Shown here piece after piece: positions 21,166 to 33,200 of a stretch of DNA of 64,000 nucleotides (its first letter is position 1; each line of letters begins with the position of its first letter). This stretch comes from Proteles cristata cristata. Its lineage: Eukaryota; Chordata; Mammalia; Carnivora; Hyaenidae. The position numbers and the translations under genes are program-made. Location of the stretch: positions 806,001 through 870,000 of the forward strand of contig JAESUZ010004128.1 of assembly GCA_017311185.1 (NCBI GenBank), given 5' to 3'. The notes under the pieces are model-generated. The model made no database searches, had not been told where the DNA came from, and worked only from the letters and a program-made list of their open reading frames with translations.

Positions 21166-21374
21166 GGGGCGCCTGGGTAGCTTAGTCGGTTGGGCGTCCG
21201 ACTTTCGCTTAGGTCATGATCTCGTGGTTTGTGGGTTTGAGCCCCACGTCGGGCTCTGTGCTGACTGCCAGCTCAGAGCCTGGAGCCTGTTTCAGTCTGT
21301 GACTCCCTCTCTCTCTGACCCTCCCCTGCTCACGCTGTCTCTCTCTCCTAGAAATAAATAAAACATTAAAAAAT
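21166..21374 (+). mobile_element. CanSINE, young subtype, first copy of a duplicated unit
   Basis: Full-length, with head 'ggggcgcctgggtagcttag'. The flanking agttattttaa on both sides is its target-site duplication in L1. It differs from its partner at 21567 mainly at former CpG sites (tggtttgtggg for cggttcgtggg). Confidence 0.95.
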
Positions 21375-21566
21375 CAGTTATTTTAAATATGTTCAGAGAC
21401 AAAAACAGAGACAAAGGAAACTATGTTTAAAGAAGTAAAGGAAAAATAGGATACTAATATCTACCAAATGGAAAATATCAATAAAGAAATAAAAACTATT
21501 AAAAGGAACAAAATAAAAGTTCTGAAGTTAAAAAGTAAATAAAACTGAAATGAAAAATTCACTAGA

Positions 21567-21776
21567 GGGGCGGCTGGGTGGCTTAGTCGGTTAAGCGTCC
21601 GACTTTCGCTTAGGTCATGATCTCGCGGTTCGTGGGTTCGGGCCCCGCGTCGGGCTCTGTGCTGACTGCCAGCTCAGAGCCTGGAGCCTGTTTCAGTCTG
21701 TAACTCCCTCTCTCTCTGACCCTCCCCTGTTCACGCTGTCTCTCTCTTTCCTAGAAATAAATAAAACATTAAAAAA
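21567..21776 (+). mobile_element. CanSINE, young subtype, second copy of the duplicated unit
   Basis: Head 'ggggcggctgggtggcttag', B-box region and CT-rich body intact. It is closer to the young consensus than unit 1 at several CpGs. Its right flank matches that of unit 1. Confidence 0.95.
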
Positions 21777-22464
21777 AATCAGTTATTTTAAATATGTTCA
21801 GAGACAAAAACAGAGACAAAGGAAACTATGTTTAAAGAAGTAAAGGAAAAATAGGATACTAATATCTTACCAAATGGAAAATATCAATAAAGAAATAAAA
21901 ACTATTAAAAGGAACAAAATAAAAGTTCTGAAGTTAAAAAGTAAATAAAACTGAAATGAAAAATTCACTAGAAAGTCTTGACAACAGATTCAAACAAAAG
22001 AAGGAATTGGTGAACCTAAAGATAGGTCAATTGAGATTACCCAGTGTCAGAAACAAAGAAAAAAGAATAAAGAAAAGTGAAGTCTTGGGGATTCATCAAA
22101 CACCATCAAGAATAACAAAGTGTGGATAATGGGAGTCCCAGGAGAAATGAGATAAATAAAGCAGAAAAGAATGTAATGGAACAATGGCTGAAAACTTTCC
22201 AAATTTGAGGAAAAACATTAATGTAAATAGTCAAGAAGCCTTACAAATCCAAGTAGTATAAACGCAAAGAGATCCATTCCTAGACACAACAATGTCAGTC
22301 TATCAATAACAAAGAGAGAATCTTAAAAGCAGCAAGAATCAACTCATTACATTCAAGGGATCCTCAATAAGGTTAAAGTTAATCTATATCAGAAATCATG
22401 GAGGTCAGAAATGAGTGAAATGATTTATTCAAAGGGATGAAAGAAAAAACGAAACTGTCAACCA

Positions 22465-22998
22465 AAATGTCTCTATTGCAACATAAATGAGACAAGTGGC
22501 TTCTGCAGATTGGTCCTATGTTGCTTACTTCTTCATAGCAGAATTGGAATCCGTTGGCTCCAAAGTTCAGTGGTGTCAAACTAAAATTTTGTGCTTTGAA
22601 TTGGTTTAACTACAGCTCCAAATAAACAGATTTTTAGCCATTTAGAGATTGCTTCCATAGCATAGTCCATAAAACTATACCCAACATTTGCTATCCATAG
22701 ATACAATAAACCTGGTAGCTCTAAAAGACCCCGAATTGTTGCTGCCCTCAGAAGCCCTCTGAACCATAGAACCCTCTGTCTTGCTGAGTACCCTCACCTG
22801 AACATATAATCCCCCTCTGGGATTGTACAATCCCCCCAGGATTCCCTTATCCTTTTCCATTCTGGTCTCTGTGGCCCTTAAGCTGCAGCCTCTGGAAGGG
22901 TTTATGCTACAAGACACTTCCCGTGAGGCTAATCTGTCAACCAAACCTCCAAATAAAGCTTTCTGTCACAGCTACATTATGTTATCCTGGATATCTCT
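22465..22998 (+). mobile_element. Unidentified insert of about 530 bp in L1, possibly a solo LTR
   Basis: L1 text breaks after 'aaactgtcaaccaaaa' and resumes at 'tatctggcaaaactatcctt'; in the family these phrases are adjacent. The insert has AATAAA at about 22952-22957 close to its right end, followed by a short tail, as in a sense LTR U3-R-U5. It starts tgtctc. Family, exact ends and target-site duplication are unresolved. Confidence 0.45.
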
Positions 22999-23692
22999 TG
23001 AATTCACTATATCTGGCAAAACTATCCTTTGAAAATGAAGGAGTTAATATTCTTAACAATGATACTCTCCAAATTGATCTAAAGTTTCCAAGCAATTCCT
23101 ATCAAATTTCCAATTGCCTTTTTTTTTTTGCATAAATGGAAAAGATGTCCTAACATTTACATGAAAATATCAGGGCCCTTGAAGTCAAAACAATTTCAAA
23201 AGGAATAAGTGAGTTGGAGAATAATTCACAGTCCAGATTTCAAAATTTACTGTAAATCTACAATTGTTAAGCCATGTAGTACAGTATAAAGATAGACATA
23301 TAGATAAATAAAAAAGAATTTCAGGTTTGGAAATAGAACCATACACCTATGGTCAATTGGTTTTTAATAACGGTGCAAAGCGATTCAATGGGGGAAGGAA
23401 CTATTGTTTCAACAAATGGTGCAGGAACAGCTGGGTACCCACATGTAAATGAATGAAGTTGGACCCTTACCGCATGTAATATGCAAAAATTAATTCACAA
23501 TAGATCCAAAATCTAAAGCTAAAGCTAAAATTGTACAATACTTGGAAAGAAACACGAATAAATTGATGTGATCTTGAATTAGAATATGACACCCAAAACA
23601 CAAACAACCAAAAGAATACACTGATAAAGTTGGGCCTCATCAAAATAAAAATACTTTTGTGCAGTAAAGGACACTATAAAAATTTGAAAATC

Positions 23693-23904
23693 GGGGTGCC
23701 TGGGTGGCTCAGTCAGTTGAGCGTCTGACTCTTGGTTTTGGTTCAGGTCATGATCTCACGGTTTTGTGAGTTCGAGTCCTGTATCAGGCTCTGTGCTGGG
23801 AACACGGAGCCTGCTTGGGATTCTATCTCTCCCTCTCCCTTTGCCCCTCCCCCACTCATTCTGTCTCTGTCTCTCTCAAAATAAATAAATAAACTTAATT
23901 AAAA
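23693..23904 (+). mobile_element. CanSINE
   Basis: Head 'ggggtgcctgggtggctcag', with the 'gactcttggttttggttcag' variant of the body. Flanks 'aatttgaaaatc' (23681-23692) and 'aaattgaaaatc' (23904-23915) form the target-site duplication in L1. Confidence 0.94.
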
Positions 23905-24035
23905 AATTGAAAATCTGCCCACAGAATGAGAAAACATTTGTGAATCACAAAAACGATTAAGGATTTGTATCTAGAGTACAAAAAGAACCCCTAAAACTCA
24001 AAAATAAGAAGACAACCCAGTTTAAAAATGGGCAA

Positions 24036-24216
24036 GAGGTGCCTGGGTGGCTCAATTGGTTAAGCTCTGACTCTGGATTTCAGCTCTGGTCATGATCTCA
24101 CAGTTCGTGGGATCGAGCCCTGTATCAGTCTCCACCCTGACAGCATGAAGCCTACTTGAGGGTTTCTCTCTCTCTCTCTCTCTCTTTCACTCTCTGTCTC
24201 TTAAAATAAATAAAAA
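24036..24216 (+). mobile_element. CanSINE
   Basis: Head 'aggtgcctgggtggctcaat' and a (CT)n body. Flanks 'aaaaatgggcaag' and 'aaaatgagcaaaag' form a slightly diverged target-site duplication in L1. Confidence 0.92.
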
Positions 24217-25034
24217 TAAAATGAGCAAAAGATTTAAATAGATTCTACACAAAAAATCAGTATGGACATGAAAAGATGCTCAACATCATTAGACTAGACA
24301 TTAGGAAATGGAAATCGAAACCACAGCAAGACCCATTTCTCATCTGCCAAAATTGCTAGTATCCAAAGTCAGGTAATAACAGGTGGTGATGAAGATGTTG
24401 AGAAACTGGAACCCTTATAGCCTTCTGATAGGAATATAAACTGGTGCCACCTGCCACTTTGGAAAAGAGTTTGACAGTTCCTCAAATGTTAAACGTATAA
24501 TTATGACACGGATATAATCCCATATCTGGATGTATAGAGAGAATTGAAAACATGTTTACACAGAAGCTTGTGCATTAATGTTCATAGTAGCAGTATTTGT
24601 AATAGCCTAAATGTGGGAACAACCCAAATGTTCATCAACTGATGAATGGGTAAATGACTGTGGCACATCCAAACAATGGAATATTATTCAGTCATAAACA
24701 AGAATTAAGTATTGATTCAGGTTGTAGCATGGGTGGACTTTGAAAACATTGTGCCAGGTGAAAGCCAGACACAAAAGGTCATGTATTATATAAACCCATT
24801 ATATGAAATATACAGAATAGACAAATCTGTGGAAACAGAACATAGATTAGTGGTTGCCAGGGTATTGGAAAAGTGGGGAGTTGAGGCTGATTGCCCATCG
24901 GTACACGCTTCTGTTTTAGTGATAGCAGTTTTCTGGAATATTTGTGAAATGTAGTAAATATATTCTAAACTACTGGATCGACGTTTTAAAGTGGTGACTC
25001 TTATACAAATTATATCTAAATAGAAAAATTAAAA

Positions 25035-26467
25035 AGGAGGGTTTTCTTTTTTCTCATTTTAACAAGAAAAATCTTGAGCATATTTAAGAACACTAATATG
25101 AAAGAGCCAGGATAGCTTGATAGACAACTTAAAACTACTGTAACTGAGGGGAGAAAGAGTGTCATGCAGAGGGGCAGTATCCGATCTCGGGTGGAGGGAT
25201 CTGATGGAGGAAGGTCATTTCTGCCGCTCAATAGAACAGGTACAGTCAGCTCGAGCAGAGCACCATTAGTTCTTATTCTGTGGCTCCCAGTTTTTCTTTT
25301 ACATAGGAGGCACAGTCTATGCTGATGATAGACATGAGACAAGCAGATAGAGACCTGTGAATCGTTGATGAACATCAGTTTGTGCAGTTGTATGATTTTT
25401 TTCTCTTTTGTTCTACAACAAAGTGCAAATATCTACTGCAGTCATGGAGAAAGTGTACATATCGATCCAAGACTGAAGATTTGCTGACCATCTGCAACTA
25501 AAGTGAGGAGTGATAAACCGAATTGCCTGTTGAATCACTTGGGTTACCCGGCAACAATTTAACTGAGACCAAGCTCTCTCATCTCCATTGGGAAGGGCTT
25601 CACAGGATTTCACACTTACTGTGGTGCCTTTCAGATGTGATCAGCAGCAGTGTGCAGCCCCCCTGAGCAACTGGAAACTAGCTGCGATATCTACTGGCAA
25701 GGCTGTTTTCACAGCCGCAAAATCAAAATTCCATGTGGTACTCAATGAACAGGTAATCTCAAAGCACGGGGGTGGGAGTGCGAGCGCACATCCTGGTACT
25801 ATGTGCAGCCCTGTGGGGACACGCACACTACTCCAGGCAAGGCTGAGAGTCCCAGCGTCAGTGTGTAACTTACCAGGCCCTCAATCCCCATGGTCTGGCT
25901 TGCAGTGAGTGACATTTGTGAGGGACAGCCAAGCCCTGAAGGACAAAGAAGCCAAGAATGTTGCCAAGATGTAAGGTGAAATAATGAGATTATAGATGTA
26001 AGATGGATAAAGAGGAAAGTGAATATAAGGGCAATTTGGATGGGGAGAAATGAAGCAGTTGATGAGAACAAAGAATAAGTGTAGGAGATTAGTTAAACAA
26101 AGAAGCTATGAAGACAGGGTTATCATGAGAAAAATCTTAAATATTATTCTGCAGATGGAAAACTTTCACTACATAATGAAGTTAAGAGGGTGTCCTTGGG
26201 AGTGGGCAGCTGAGATAACAGGAGGAGGTCTTTGGAGGTGATGAAGTCGAGCGCCCAGGGACCAGGACGTGGATGGATCTCTGATGTGAACTCTGAAATA
26301 CTAGAGAAGGATGGCAGGTGAGGGATGATGAGGAATACAGATCTCGCCCTGGAACATGTCCTCTGATTGGGATTTGAGCTTTTGCCTCTGGTTGGGTGAC
26401 ATGGAGCCACACAGAGTTCTGGATTATGATAACTAGGCTGGTATGAATTTGTTATTGAGGGGGCTTT
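25035..26467. other. Unassigned intergenic DNA
   Basis: No gene recognised. 25130-25900 is of mixed composition with chance frames up to 119 codons. 25920-26450 is A/G-rich with gatgg/gagg words and may be an old antisense L2-type relic. I see no splice-linked coding pattern. Confidence 0.45.
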
Positions 26468-26468
26468 A

Positions 26469-26670
26469 GGGGCGCCTGGGTGGCTCAGTTGGTTAAGCAC
26501 CTGACTCTTGATTTTGGCTTGGATCGTGATCTCACAGTTTGTGGGTTCAAACCCCATGTGGGGCTCTGTGCTGACAGTGCGGAGCCTGCTTGGGATTCTC
26601 TCTCTCCCTCTCTGCTCCTCCTTTGCTCATGTGCTCTCTTTCTCTCAAAATAAATAAATAAACTTTGGGA
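26469..26670 (+). mobile_element. CanSINE
   Basis: Head 'ggggcgcctgggtggctcag' and tail 'ctcaaaataaataaataaac'. The flanks 'ggctttag' and 'gagctttag' are a short target-site duplication. Confidence 0.93.
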
Positions 26671-26679
26671 AAACAAATA

Positions 26680-27429
26680 AGGAGCTTTAGCTAAAGAGCA
26701 AGGCTCCAAGTACTGGCAGCGATTGTATTTTATATTAAATTCATTGCATTTCGTCACCAAGCAAAAGGGTATTTTTACATACTTCCTTTGTGGTCACCAC
26801 CGTGTCAAGTGTTATGTGGGATGCAAATGAAATATGAAATATAGTCTCTATAATCGAAGTTTAAATTTGAGTTTGAGAAACATAAACAGGAAACATAAGA
26901 CAAAATCTGAGTAACATAAGGAATCGTACACACAAAATTTTGCAGTTCAGACACCGGGTACCAAAAGAACATGTGAGAGGAAGAGATAAACAGGGAATCT
27001 GAAGGAAGATTCAGGGAAATTGTGAAAAACTGAGGATGGATAAATGGGTATGATTTGGGCAGAAACCATTGGGGAAGACAGTGCTACAGGGGAACCAAAA
27101 AATGGAGAGCCCAGAAATGCAAGGCAATATGATGAGTTTGTGTACAGATAGCCTGTTAGTCTGATATAGTGGGGGATTTATGAATGAGAGTGGGCAGTAG
27201 TGAAACACGAAAAGAGTTCATGAAACAAAGTGTGGTTTAGTATGATGTTAGCTTTTATTTGGAAGAAACAGCTCTTTAAGTTTATCAGCAAAGGGATTAC
27301 TTGGTTACAGTGATACTTATGAGAGAATAGACTGATAATAGCAAGGGGGTTGGGTGTGAATGGGTTTAGCCTCGTTTGGGAGGTCAATTAGGCAGTTCAG
27401 ATGATCCTGCACTGAGTGTGTGAGGGCTT
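26680..27429. other. Unassigned intergenic DNA
   Basis: No gene. A/G-rich text with repeated 'gatggataaatgggta'-like words may be an antisense L2 relic, too diverged to call. Confidence 0.4.
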
Positions 27430-27447
27430 AGAATAAGGTGGTGGTAG

Positions 27448-27668
27448 GGTCACCTGTGTGGCTCAGTCGGTTAAACATCCGGCTTCGGCTCAGGTCATGA
27501 TCTCACAGTTCGTGGGTTCAAGCCCCATGTCAGTCTCTGTGCTGACAGCTAGCTCAGAGCCTGGAGCCTGTTTTGGATTCTGTGCCTCCCTTTCTCTCTG
27601 ACCCTCCCCTGCTCACATTGTCTCTCTCTTGCAGAAATAAATAAAAAACATTAAAAATTTAAAAAAAA
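27448..27668 (+). mobile_element. CanSINE
   Basis: The 18-base target-site duplication agaataaggtggtggtag is perfect at 27430-27447 and 27669-27686. The head is diverged ('gtcacctgtgtggctcagtc'), the body and tail (aaataaataaaaaacatt) intact. Confidence 0.95.
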
Positions 27669-27686
27669 AGAATAAGGTGGTGGTAG

Positions 27687-28240
27687 TGTACAGAAATTAC
27701 ATAGGGTATATAGCAGGGAATTCTGGGGCAAAGCTGATTGAGTTTTTCACTGTGTCTGATGAAGGAAAAGTGATATTGTGGGCAGAAGGCAGCTGGCTTG
27801 AGAAAAAATTAATTTTTGGATATTTTGTTTAAGGAGCAAGTTCCCTTTCCTTGTTTATTGATCTAAGTCCAGTAGGCCAAAAAAAATTAATTTAGTACCT
27901 ATTGATGTCAGAAGCTATTCTGAGGGATAAAATAAATTAAAATGATTAACTTGTTTCTTTAAAGCATAATTATAGTTTATATTATAATACATATGTATAC
28001 AAAGATTACAAAAGTAAAAAGGGAATAATACGGAGGTAAAATACTTACGTAAAATTTTATACAAAGTCCAAGTGCAGTTGTTAGGATTTACATTGGTGGG
28101 GAGTGAAGAGACAATGACTTTGTGTTCATATAATATTATAGATAAATTCTGCCTGATTTTAAGCATATTTTTCTTACTAATAGATAATAAATATTCATTA
28201 TAGAAACTTTAGAAAATACTCATGTATTTTATTTAATAAG
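27687..28240. other. Unassigned A/T-rich DNA
   Basis: No gene or named repeat. A frame of 83 codons at 27915-28166 (minus) lies in A/T-rich DNA and has no motif. Confidence 0.45.
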
Positions 28241-28249
28241 ACATTATTT

Positions 28250-29050
28250 ACTAATCCGTTTGGAAATCTATTTCTCTTTTTAATAAAATCGAATTGTTAG
28301 TATTTTTTATTATAAAATAACCGTCTTTGAATTTTTTAATGACTTCATAATACCTTGTATTATGCTTCATAATTTTTGCTAAGTATTGCACAGTTGGGTA
28401 TTTAGTTCACTTCTAATACTTTGTTACTTAAAATAATGCAAGGAACATCTGACAGCTTAGTTTTTGAATATATTCATGAACAGTCTCTTAGAATAAATTT
28501 CTGGAAGTGGAAAACACTATACAAATTTTAGACATTATATTGCCAAATTTCTCACTTGAGAATGAGAATTATCTTTGCTAATATAATAGGCAAAAACAGC
28601 ACCTCACATTTATACTTGACTTTACTTCTTAGTTAAATATATTAGTAGTTTTTCTGTTTGAATTGTTTTTTTCTCATCCTTTGTCCATTTTTTATGGGAT
28701 CTTTTGTCCTTTTTACTCTTTTGCAAAAGTTCTTTAGGGGCACCTGCATGGCTCAGTCGGTTAAGTGTTCAACTTCAGCTCAGGTCATGATTTCACGGTT
28801 TGTGGGTTTGAGCCCCGCATCCGGCTCTGTGTTGACAGCTCGGAGCCTGGAGCCTGTTTTGGATTCTGTGTCTCTCTCTCTCTCTGATCCTCCATTGCTC
28901 ACGTTGTCTCTCTCTCTCAGAAATAAATGAAGCATAAAAAAAATACTTAAAAAAAGTTCTTTAAGTGTATTGACATCACATATGTTGCAGATATTTTTCT
29001 TAGTTTGTTATTTACCTTCTAATTTTGTTTACAATATTTTTGTATTAACT
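28250..29050 (-). mobile_element. Old, diverged LINE relic (L1M-like), interrupted by a CanSINE
   Basis: 'cctttgtccattttttatgg' and, after the SINE, 'catatgttgcagatattttt' then 'tagtttgttatttaccttct' echo the antisense L1M 3' region. No frame survives. Confidence 0.45.
28737..28951 (+). mobile_element. CanSINE
   Basis: Head 'ggggcacctgcatggctcag'. The target-site duplication aaaagttctttag/a lies at 28725-28736 and 28952-28963. The tail is extended by a second A-run. Confidence 0.94.
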
Positions 29051-30785
29051 TCCCCCACACAATAGTGCAGGAATCTCTGTGAGTGAAGGAATAGAGAAAA
29101 GTGGAGATAGAAGATATTAAAAAAATAAAATTATTCTGTTTTTCTGGTAAAGGGCTTTATCTTTGTGGGAGAAAAATCTCCAGATAACACGTGACAGGAA
29201 GTCAACAGAAGATGAGATGAAATTTTCATGTATTTCATTCATTAGCAAATACTGTTTGATTATGCTTTAATAAGAAAATCAGGGCAATTATATGTGTTGC
29301 AAATGCAATTGAGTCCTTCCTTAGTCTTTCTATAACTTCTTCTTGTTTTTCTCAGAAATATTTTGATCTATGTCTAGTCATGAACTCATTTGATTACATT
29401 TGCTTTTCATATTTACCTGTTATACCATTTTTTCCCTCTAGGTCACGCAAGATAAATTAGCCATTTTTAGGGTTATGCTCTCTGAAGAGCCATAAGTTAC
29501 TCAGCAAAAGAAAGATGAGCTCATGAAATAAAATCTGGGAAATGCAAATCATTAATAATTGATTGATCAGCAATCCAAATTCAGTTACTTTTACCATATA
29601 TCAAAGGTGTCTGAACACAACTATATACTCAATATTCAGAGGTTAAAGCTTATTTGTAATCTTTTTCTTTCCTTCACTTCATTATAATGAGATTAAACAA
29701 AATCTTCTTTAAACTTTCATCTTTCTCATCTTAAGTCACTCTTGGCTTAGCAAATATCACACACTTTTTTTCATTTACAGGATTGCTTTGTCCTGGACTC
29801 TGTAGTTGCACACTGAAATGGAAGTAGAAATGCTATTTGGGTGCCTGCAATTTTGTGCGATTTCTGGTGATCTTTTTCCTTATTGTGGATTGGTTTCTTC
29901 CTGAACTCCTTTTAAAAACCACTGTGGCCTTATATACCAAAAACTCTTTTCAGAAACAAGGGATGCTTCTAATAACAAAAATAAAGCATGTGGCTTATGA
30001 TCTCTTTTAAGACCATGACATGAATAATCTTTGCCAAAGGTTTAGATTAAAGTCATAAATTATTCCAACAATTGGCCAGATGTAGGCTTCGTTTTCCATT
30101 ATAGGCCCTGAAATGAGGGAAAATGGACCCTTTCTTACATTGCTTGAGCTTTCATTCTACCCTCATTGTTCCTTTCTTTGAACAGCCTCTAAGCTAAACA
30201 CAAGATGATGAGTTTTGGCAAAAATGTTCATTAGAATCGGATTAAAACTGTGTGCAGTTTAGGAAAATATCTTGCCTTAGAGCAATATATTCTCTTGGTT
30301 CACTCTGAAAGTCTAGCTGCCAAATTAAGAACGAAAGGGAATGGACAAGTCTTACCTGGAGCTTGTTAAATGCATATTTGTTTCTTAATTAGAAAATGCA
30401 CAATTGGGACACATCATTTGACTGTCTATAGGTATATACTTTTCTTTCACCAATAATTTTGCTTCAAGCCATTCTTGAAATACGGTGTTCCAATAAATGT
30501 GACAACGCCATGTGGAAATCCCAGGTGTTGAAACTGATTGTCAGTATGTTTCTCTGCTGGAAATGTGGCTTTTTCACAGCTCTACGTGTCAGAGAAGAAC
30601 ACTTCCTGAGAAGTTCAATATTCCGGTCTGAGTGCTGGCTGCTGTAATTTGACAAAAGATTACAAAACTAGATGTTAAGAGCTACTCAAAATGTTTCTCA
30701 CTGGTGCCTGGGTTTTAATCCTATCTCTATGGATTCCATTCCATAGTCACCCAATGTCCCCAACATTACTGAGAACTGGTGGAAT
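29051..30785. other. Unassigned intergenic DNA
   Basis: About 1.7 kb of A/T-rich DNA with no recognised gene or repeat. One of the longest stretches here without an obvious repeat. The overlapping frames at 30459-30655 (62-63 codons) are on opposite strands and show no motif. Confidence 0.5.
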
Positions 30786-30789
30786 AGAG

Positions 30790-30995
30790 ATAAAAGCTGG
30801 AAACTAAAAGACTAGAATCCGATTCTATCACTAACATGCTATGCAACCTTAAGCAAGTCCTGAATCTTTCAGAGCCTTATCAATACAATATGGATAATTG
30901 TATTTAATTGTTAGGACTGTTAGAAAAATAAATGGAGATTCTGTTATACTTAGGGCAGTTCTGGGTATTTAGTAGGAATTCCATTAATGCTTATT
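30790..30995 (+). mobile_element. MIR element
   Basis: 'atgctatgcaaccttaagca' fits the sense MIR phrase 'ctgtgtgaccttgggcaa', followed by 'ggataattgtatttaattgt' and the close 'gtatttagtaggaattcc'. Diverged but nearly full-length. Confidence 0.55.
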
Positions 30996-31114
30996 ATAGA
31001 AATTAGCTTCATTCATTCGTCCAACAGGTATTTATTGTGTGTTTACCTTAGGCCAGGGTCTTATCTAGTTTCTTGGGATAAGTCAGTAAATAAAATAACT
31101 ACTCTGTTAGGCTA

Positions 31115-31141
31115 TGTGTGTGTGTGTGTGTGTGTGTGTGT
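31115..31141. repeat. (TG)13-14 microsatellite
   Basis: Uninterrupted tg run within the L2 relic. Confidence 0.95.
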
Positions 31142-31565
31142 ACCTGCATGCTGTTGCCCTAGATAATCAGCGAGTAAACAAATAAATAAGTTAATAGAAG
31201 GTGATTTGTGCTATTTTGAAAAGAAAGGGCCAAACAGAAGGAATCTCAGAGGAACAGAGAGTGACAAAAGTAGAATATATTTCTTGATATATAGAGGAAT
31301 CTTCCAAAGTAAGTTGAGGGTTTGGTAGTGATTGGAATGAAATGAGCCACTAGTATATCTGTCTTATGCTTGGTTGGGAAAAAGAACAAAGGTCCCAAAA
31401 GACTGGAATAAAAAGAACAGGAAGACATGGAAGGAAATGAGGTCAGAGAGGATGTGGGTGGGGTTGATACAGATTATATAGAGTCTCCTAGGTTGTTTTA
31501 AAGACTTTGGTTTTTATCTGACTAATAATTTGAAACAGTGGAGTTATGTGGTAAGATTTACATTT

Positions 31566-31789
31566 AAAAATTTTTTAAATGTTTAATTTATTTCTGGGAG
31601 AGAGAGAGAGAGAGACAGCGTGAGCAGGGGAGGGTCAGAGAAAGAGGGGCATACAGAATCTGAAACAGGCTCCAGACTCTGAGCTAGCTGTCAGCACTGA
31701 GCCCGACGCGGGGCTCAAACCCATGAACTGTGAGATCATGACCTGAGCTGAAGCCGGATGCTTAACCGACTGAGCCACCTAGGTGCCCC
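31566..31789 (-). mobile_element. CanSINE
   Basis: Antisense, with the head complement 'actgagccacctaggtgccc' at the right. The flanks gtaagatttacattt (31551-31565) and gtatgacttacattt (31790-31804) are a slightly diverged target-site duplication. Confidence 0.94.
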
Positions 31790-31814
31790 AGTATGACTTA
31801 CATTTTATTTTTAT

Positions 31815-32031
31815 TTTTTAAAATGTTTTATTTGTTTCTAGGAGAGAGAGAGAGAGAGAGAGCGTGAGCAGGGGAGGGTCAGAGAGAGAGGGAGTCACAG
31901 ACTGAAACAGGCTCCAGGCTCTGAGCTGGCAGTCAGCACAGAGCCCGACACGGGGCTCGAACCCACGAACCGCGAGATCATGACCTAAGCGAAAGTCGGA
32001 CGCTTAACCGACTAAGCCACCCAGGCGCCCC
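31815..32031 (-). mobile_element. CanSINE, young subtype
   Basis: Nearly consensus young copy, antisense, only about 25 bases from the SINE at 31566. It sits in the T-rich flank left by its neighbour's target-site duplication. Confidence 0.95.
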
Positions 32032-32480
32032 TAAAAGAAGCATTCTTACTACCACAGGATAGACTGTTTAAGGGCAGGAATTAAAGTTCAAGAGGCCAGT
32101 TAGGAAGATGTTGTAATGGTGAAGGAAAGATGTGACCATGCCTTGAACCAGAGTGGTACCTGAGTAGATGATGGGTAATAATCAGACTTGGGAATAAGAG
32201 TCAAAGATGACTCTTAGGTTTTTAGTTTTGGGTAATTATAGGAATGGAGATGCATATACTTATGTGGGCAGAACACATTTGGGAGGGAAAATAAAGGAAC
32301 TGATTACATATATTATGTGTGAGATGTCTTAGTTAATTTTGTTAGGATGAGTGCTTAGGACTAAAGATATAAAGTTGGGAGTTGTCCGCATATAAGCGGA
32401 TTGGACAGACCAGAGAGGAGTTTGGGTTCCTGGGGAACCATAGCTCTGAGCGTCTGGCACATGAAAGGGACCTAGTGGTA

Positions 32481-32760
32481 AAGGAAGCTGAGATGAGAAC
32501 CAAGCAATAGTCATGTCTTTGATGTCAGATGAAGAAAATGTTTCAAAGAGAGGGTGATTATATGTATCAATCTACTTGGTCAAACCACATGAAGACACAT
32601 AATTGACCATTGAATTGACCCAGCTGTTTTGAAGATTTTACTTAGCAAATCAAACTTCTGGGCCAATTCAGAGTAATTTTCTTGACTGCTACTTTTCCTG
32701 AGTATGAGCATACTTCCAATTTCTTTGCATGCTGCGTAGTTTTGGGCTAAAAATTGGACT
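32481..32760. other. Unassigned intergenic DNA
   Basis: Nothing recognised. 'gtcaaaccacatgaagacac' has no known counterpart to me. Confidence 0.4.
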
Positions 32761-32765
32761 TTTTT

Positions 32766-32980
32766 TGGGTGTCTGGGTGGCTCAGTCAGTTGAGCTTCTG
32801 ACTTTGGCTCTAGTTATGATCTCATGGTTTGGGAGTTCAACACCCCCATTGGACTCTGTGCTGACAACTTGAAGTCCTGAGCCTGTTTCAGATTCTGTGT
32901 CTCCCTCTCTCTCTGCCTCTCCCTGGCTTGTGCTCTGTCTCTGTCTCAAAAATAAATAAACATTAAAAAATTTAAAGAAA
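32766..32980 (+). mobile_element. CanSINE, older copy
   Basis: Head 'gggtgtctgggtggctcagt' with several substitutions. Tail 'caaaaataaataaacattaa' runs directly into the next SINE. Confidence 0.92.
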
Positions 32981-32982
32981 CA

Positions 32983-33200
32983 AGGTGCGCCTGGGTGGCT
33001 TAGTCGGTTAAGCGTCCGACTTTCGCTTAGGTCATGATCTTGCGGTTCGTGGGTTCGAGCCCTGCGTCGGGCTCTGTGCTGACAGCCAGCTCAGAGCCTG
33101 GAGCCTATTTCGGAGTCTGTATCTCCCTCTCTCTCTGACCCTCCCCTGTTCACGCTGTCTCTCTCTCTCTCCTAGAAATAAATTAAAAAATATTTAAAAA
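32983..33200 (+). mobile_element. CanSINE, young subtype, inserted in the tail of the previous one
   Basis: Head 'gtgcgcctgggtggcttagt', young-subtype body. It begins within the A-rich end of the copy at 32766, so it is the younger of the pair. Confidence 0.94.

Larger units (their letters stand above)
21166..21972 (+). repeat. Tandem duplication, about 401 and 406 bp, of CanSINE plus flanking L1
   Basis: Unit 1 (21166-21566) and unit 2 (21567-21972) each consist of a CanSINE followed by the same roughly 190 bases of L1, from 'cagttattttaaatatgttc' to 'gaaaaattcactaga'. Unit 2 has no separate left target-site duplication, which argues for duplication of the whole unit and against a second SINE insertion. 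The L1 parts differ by about one indel. Confidence 0.92.
21100..25034 (+). mobile_element. Old sense L1 (L1M type), fragmented by insertions, a tandem duplication and a deletion
   Basis: ORF1-type DNA ('aactgaaatgaaaaattcac', 'aagataggtcaattgagatt', 'gcagcaagaatcaactcatt') runs to about 22464. After an insert it resumes at 'tatctggcaaaactatcctt', then jumps to late ORF2 ('ctccaaattgatctaaagtt', 'ggaatattattcagtcataa') and a 3' UTR ending near 25034. All frames are broken. The inserts are CanSINEs at 21166, 21567, 23693 and 24036 and an unidentified block at 22465. Confidence 0.75.
31010..32480 (-). mobile_element. L2 relic, interrupted by (TG)n and two CanSINEs
   Basis: 'cattcattcgtccaacaggt' then 'atttattgtgtgtttacctt' and 'ggccagggtcttatctagtt' is the antisense L2 3' end. 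The following A/G-rich text resembles antisense L2 body. No frame is preserved. The right limit is approximate. Confidence 0.5.
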
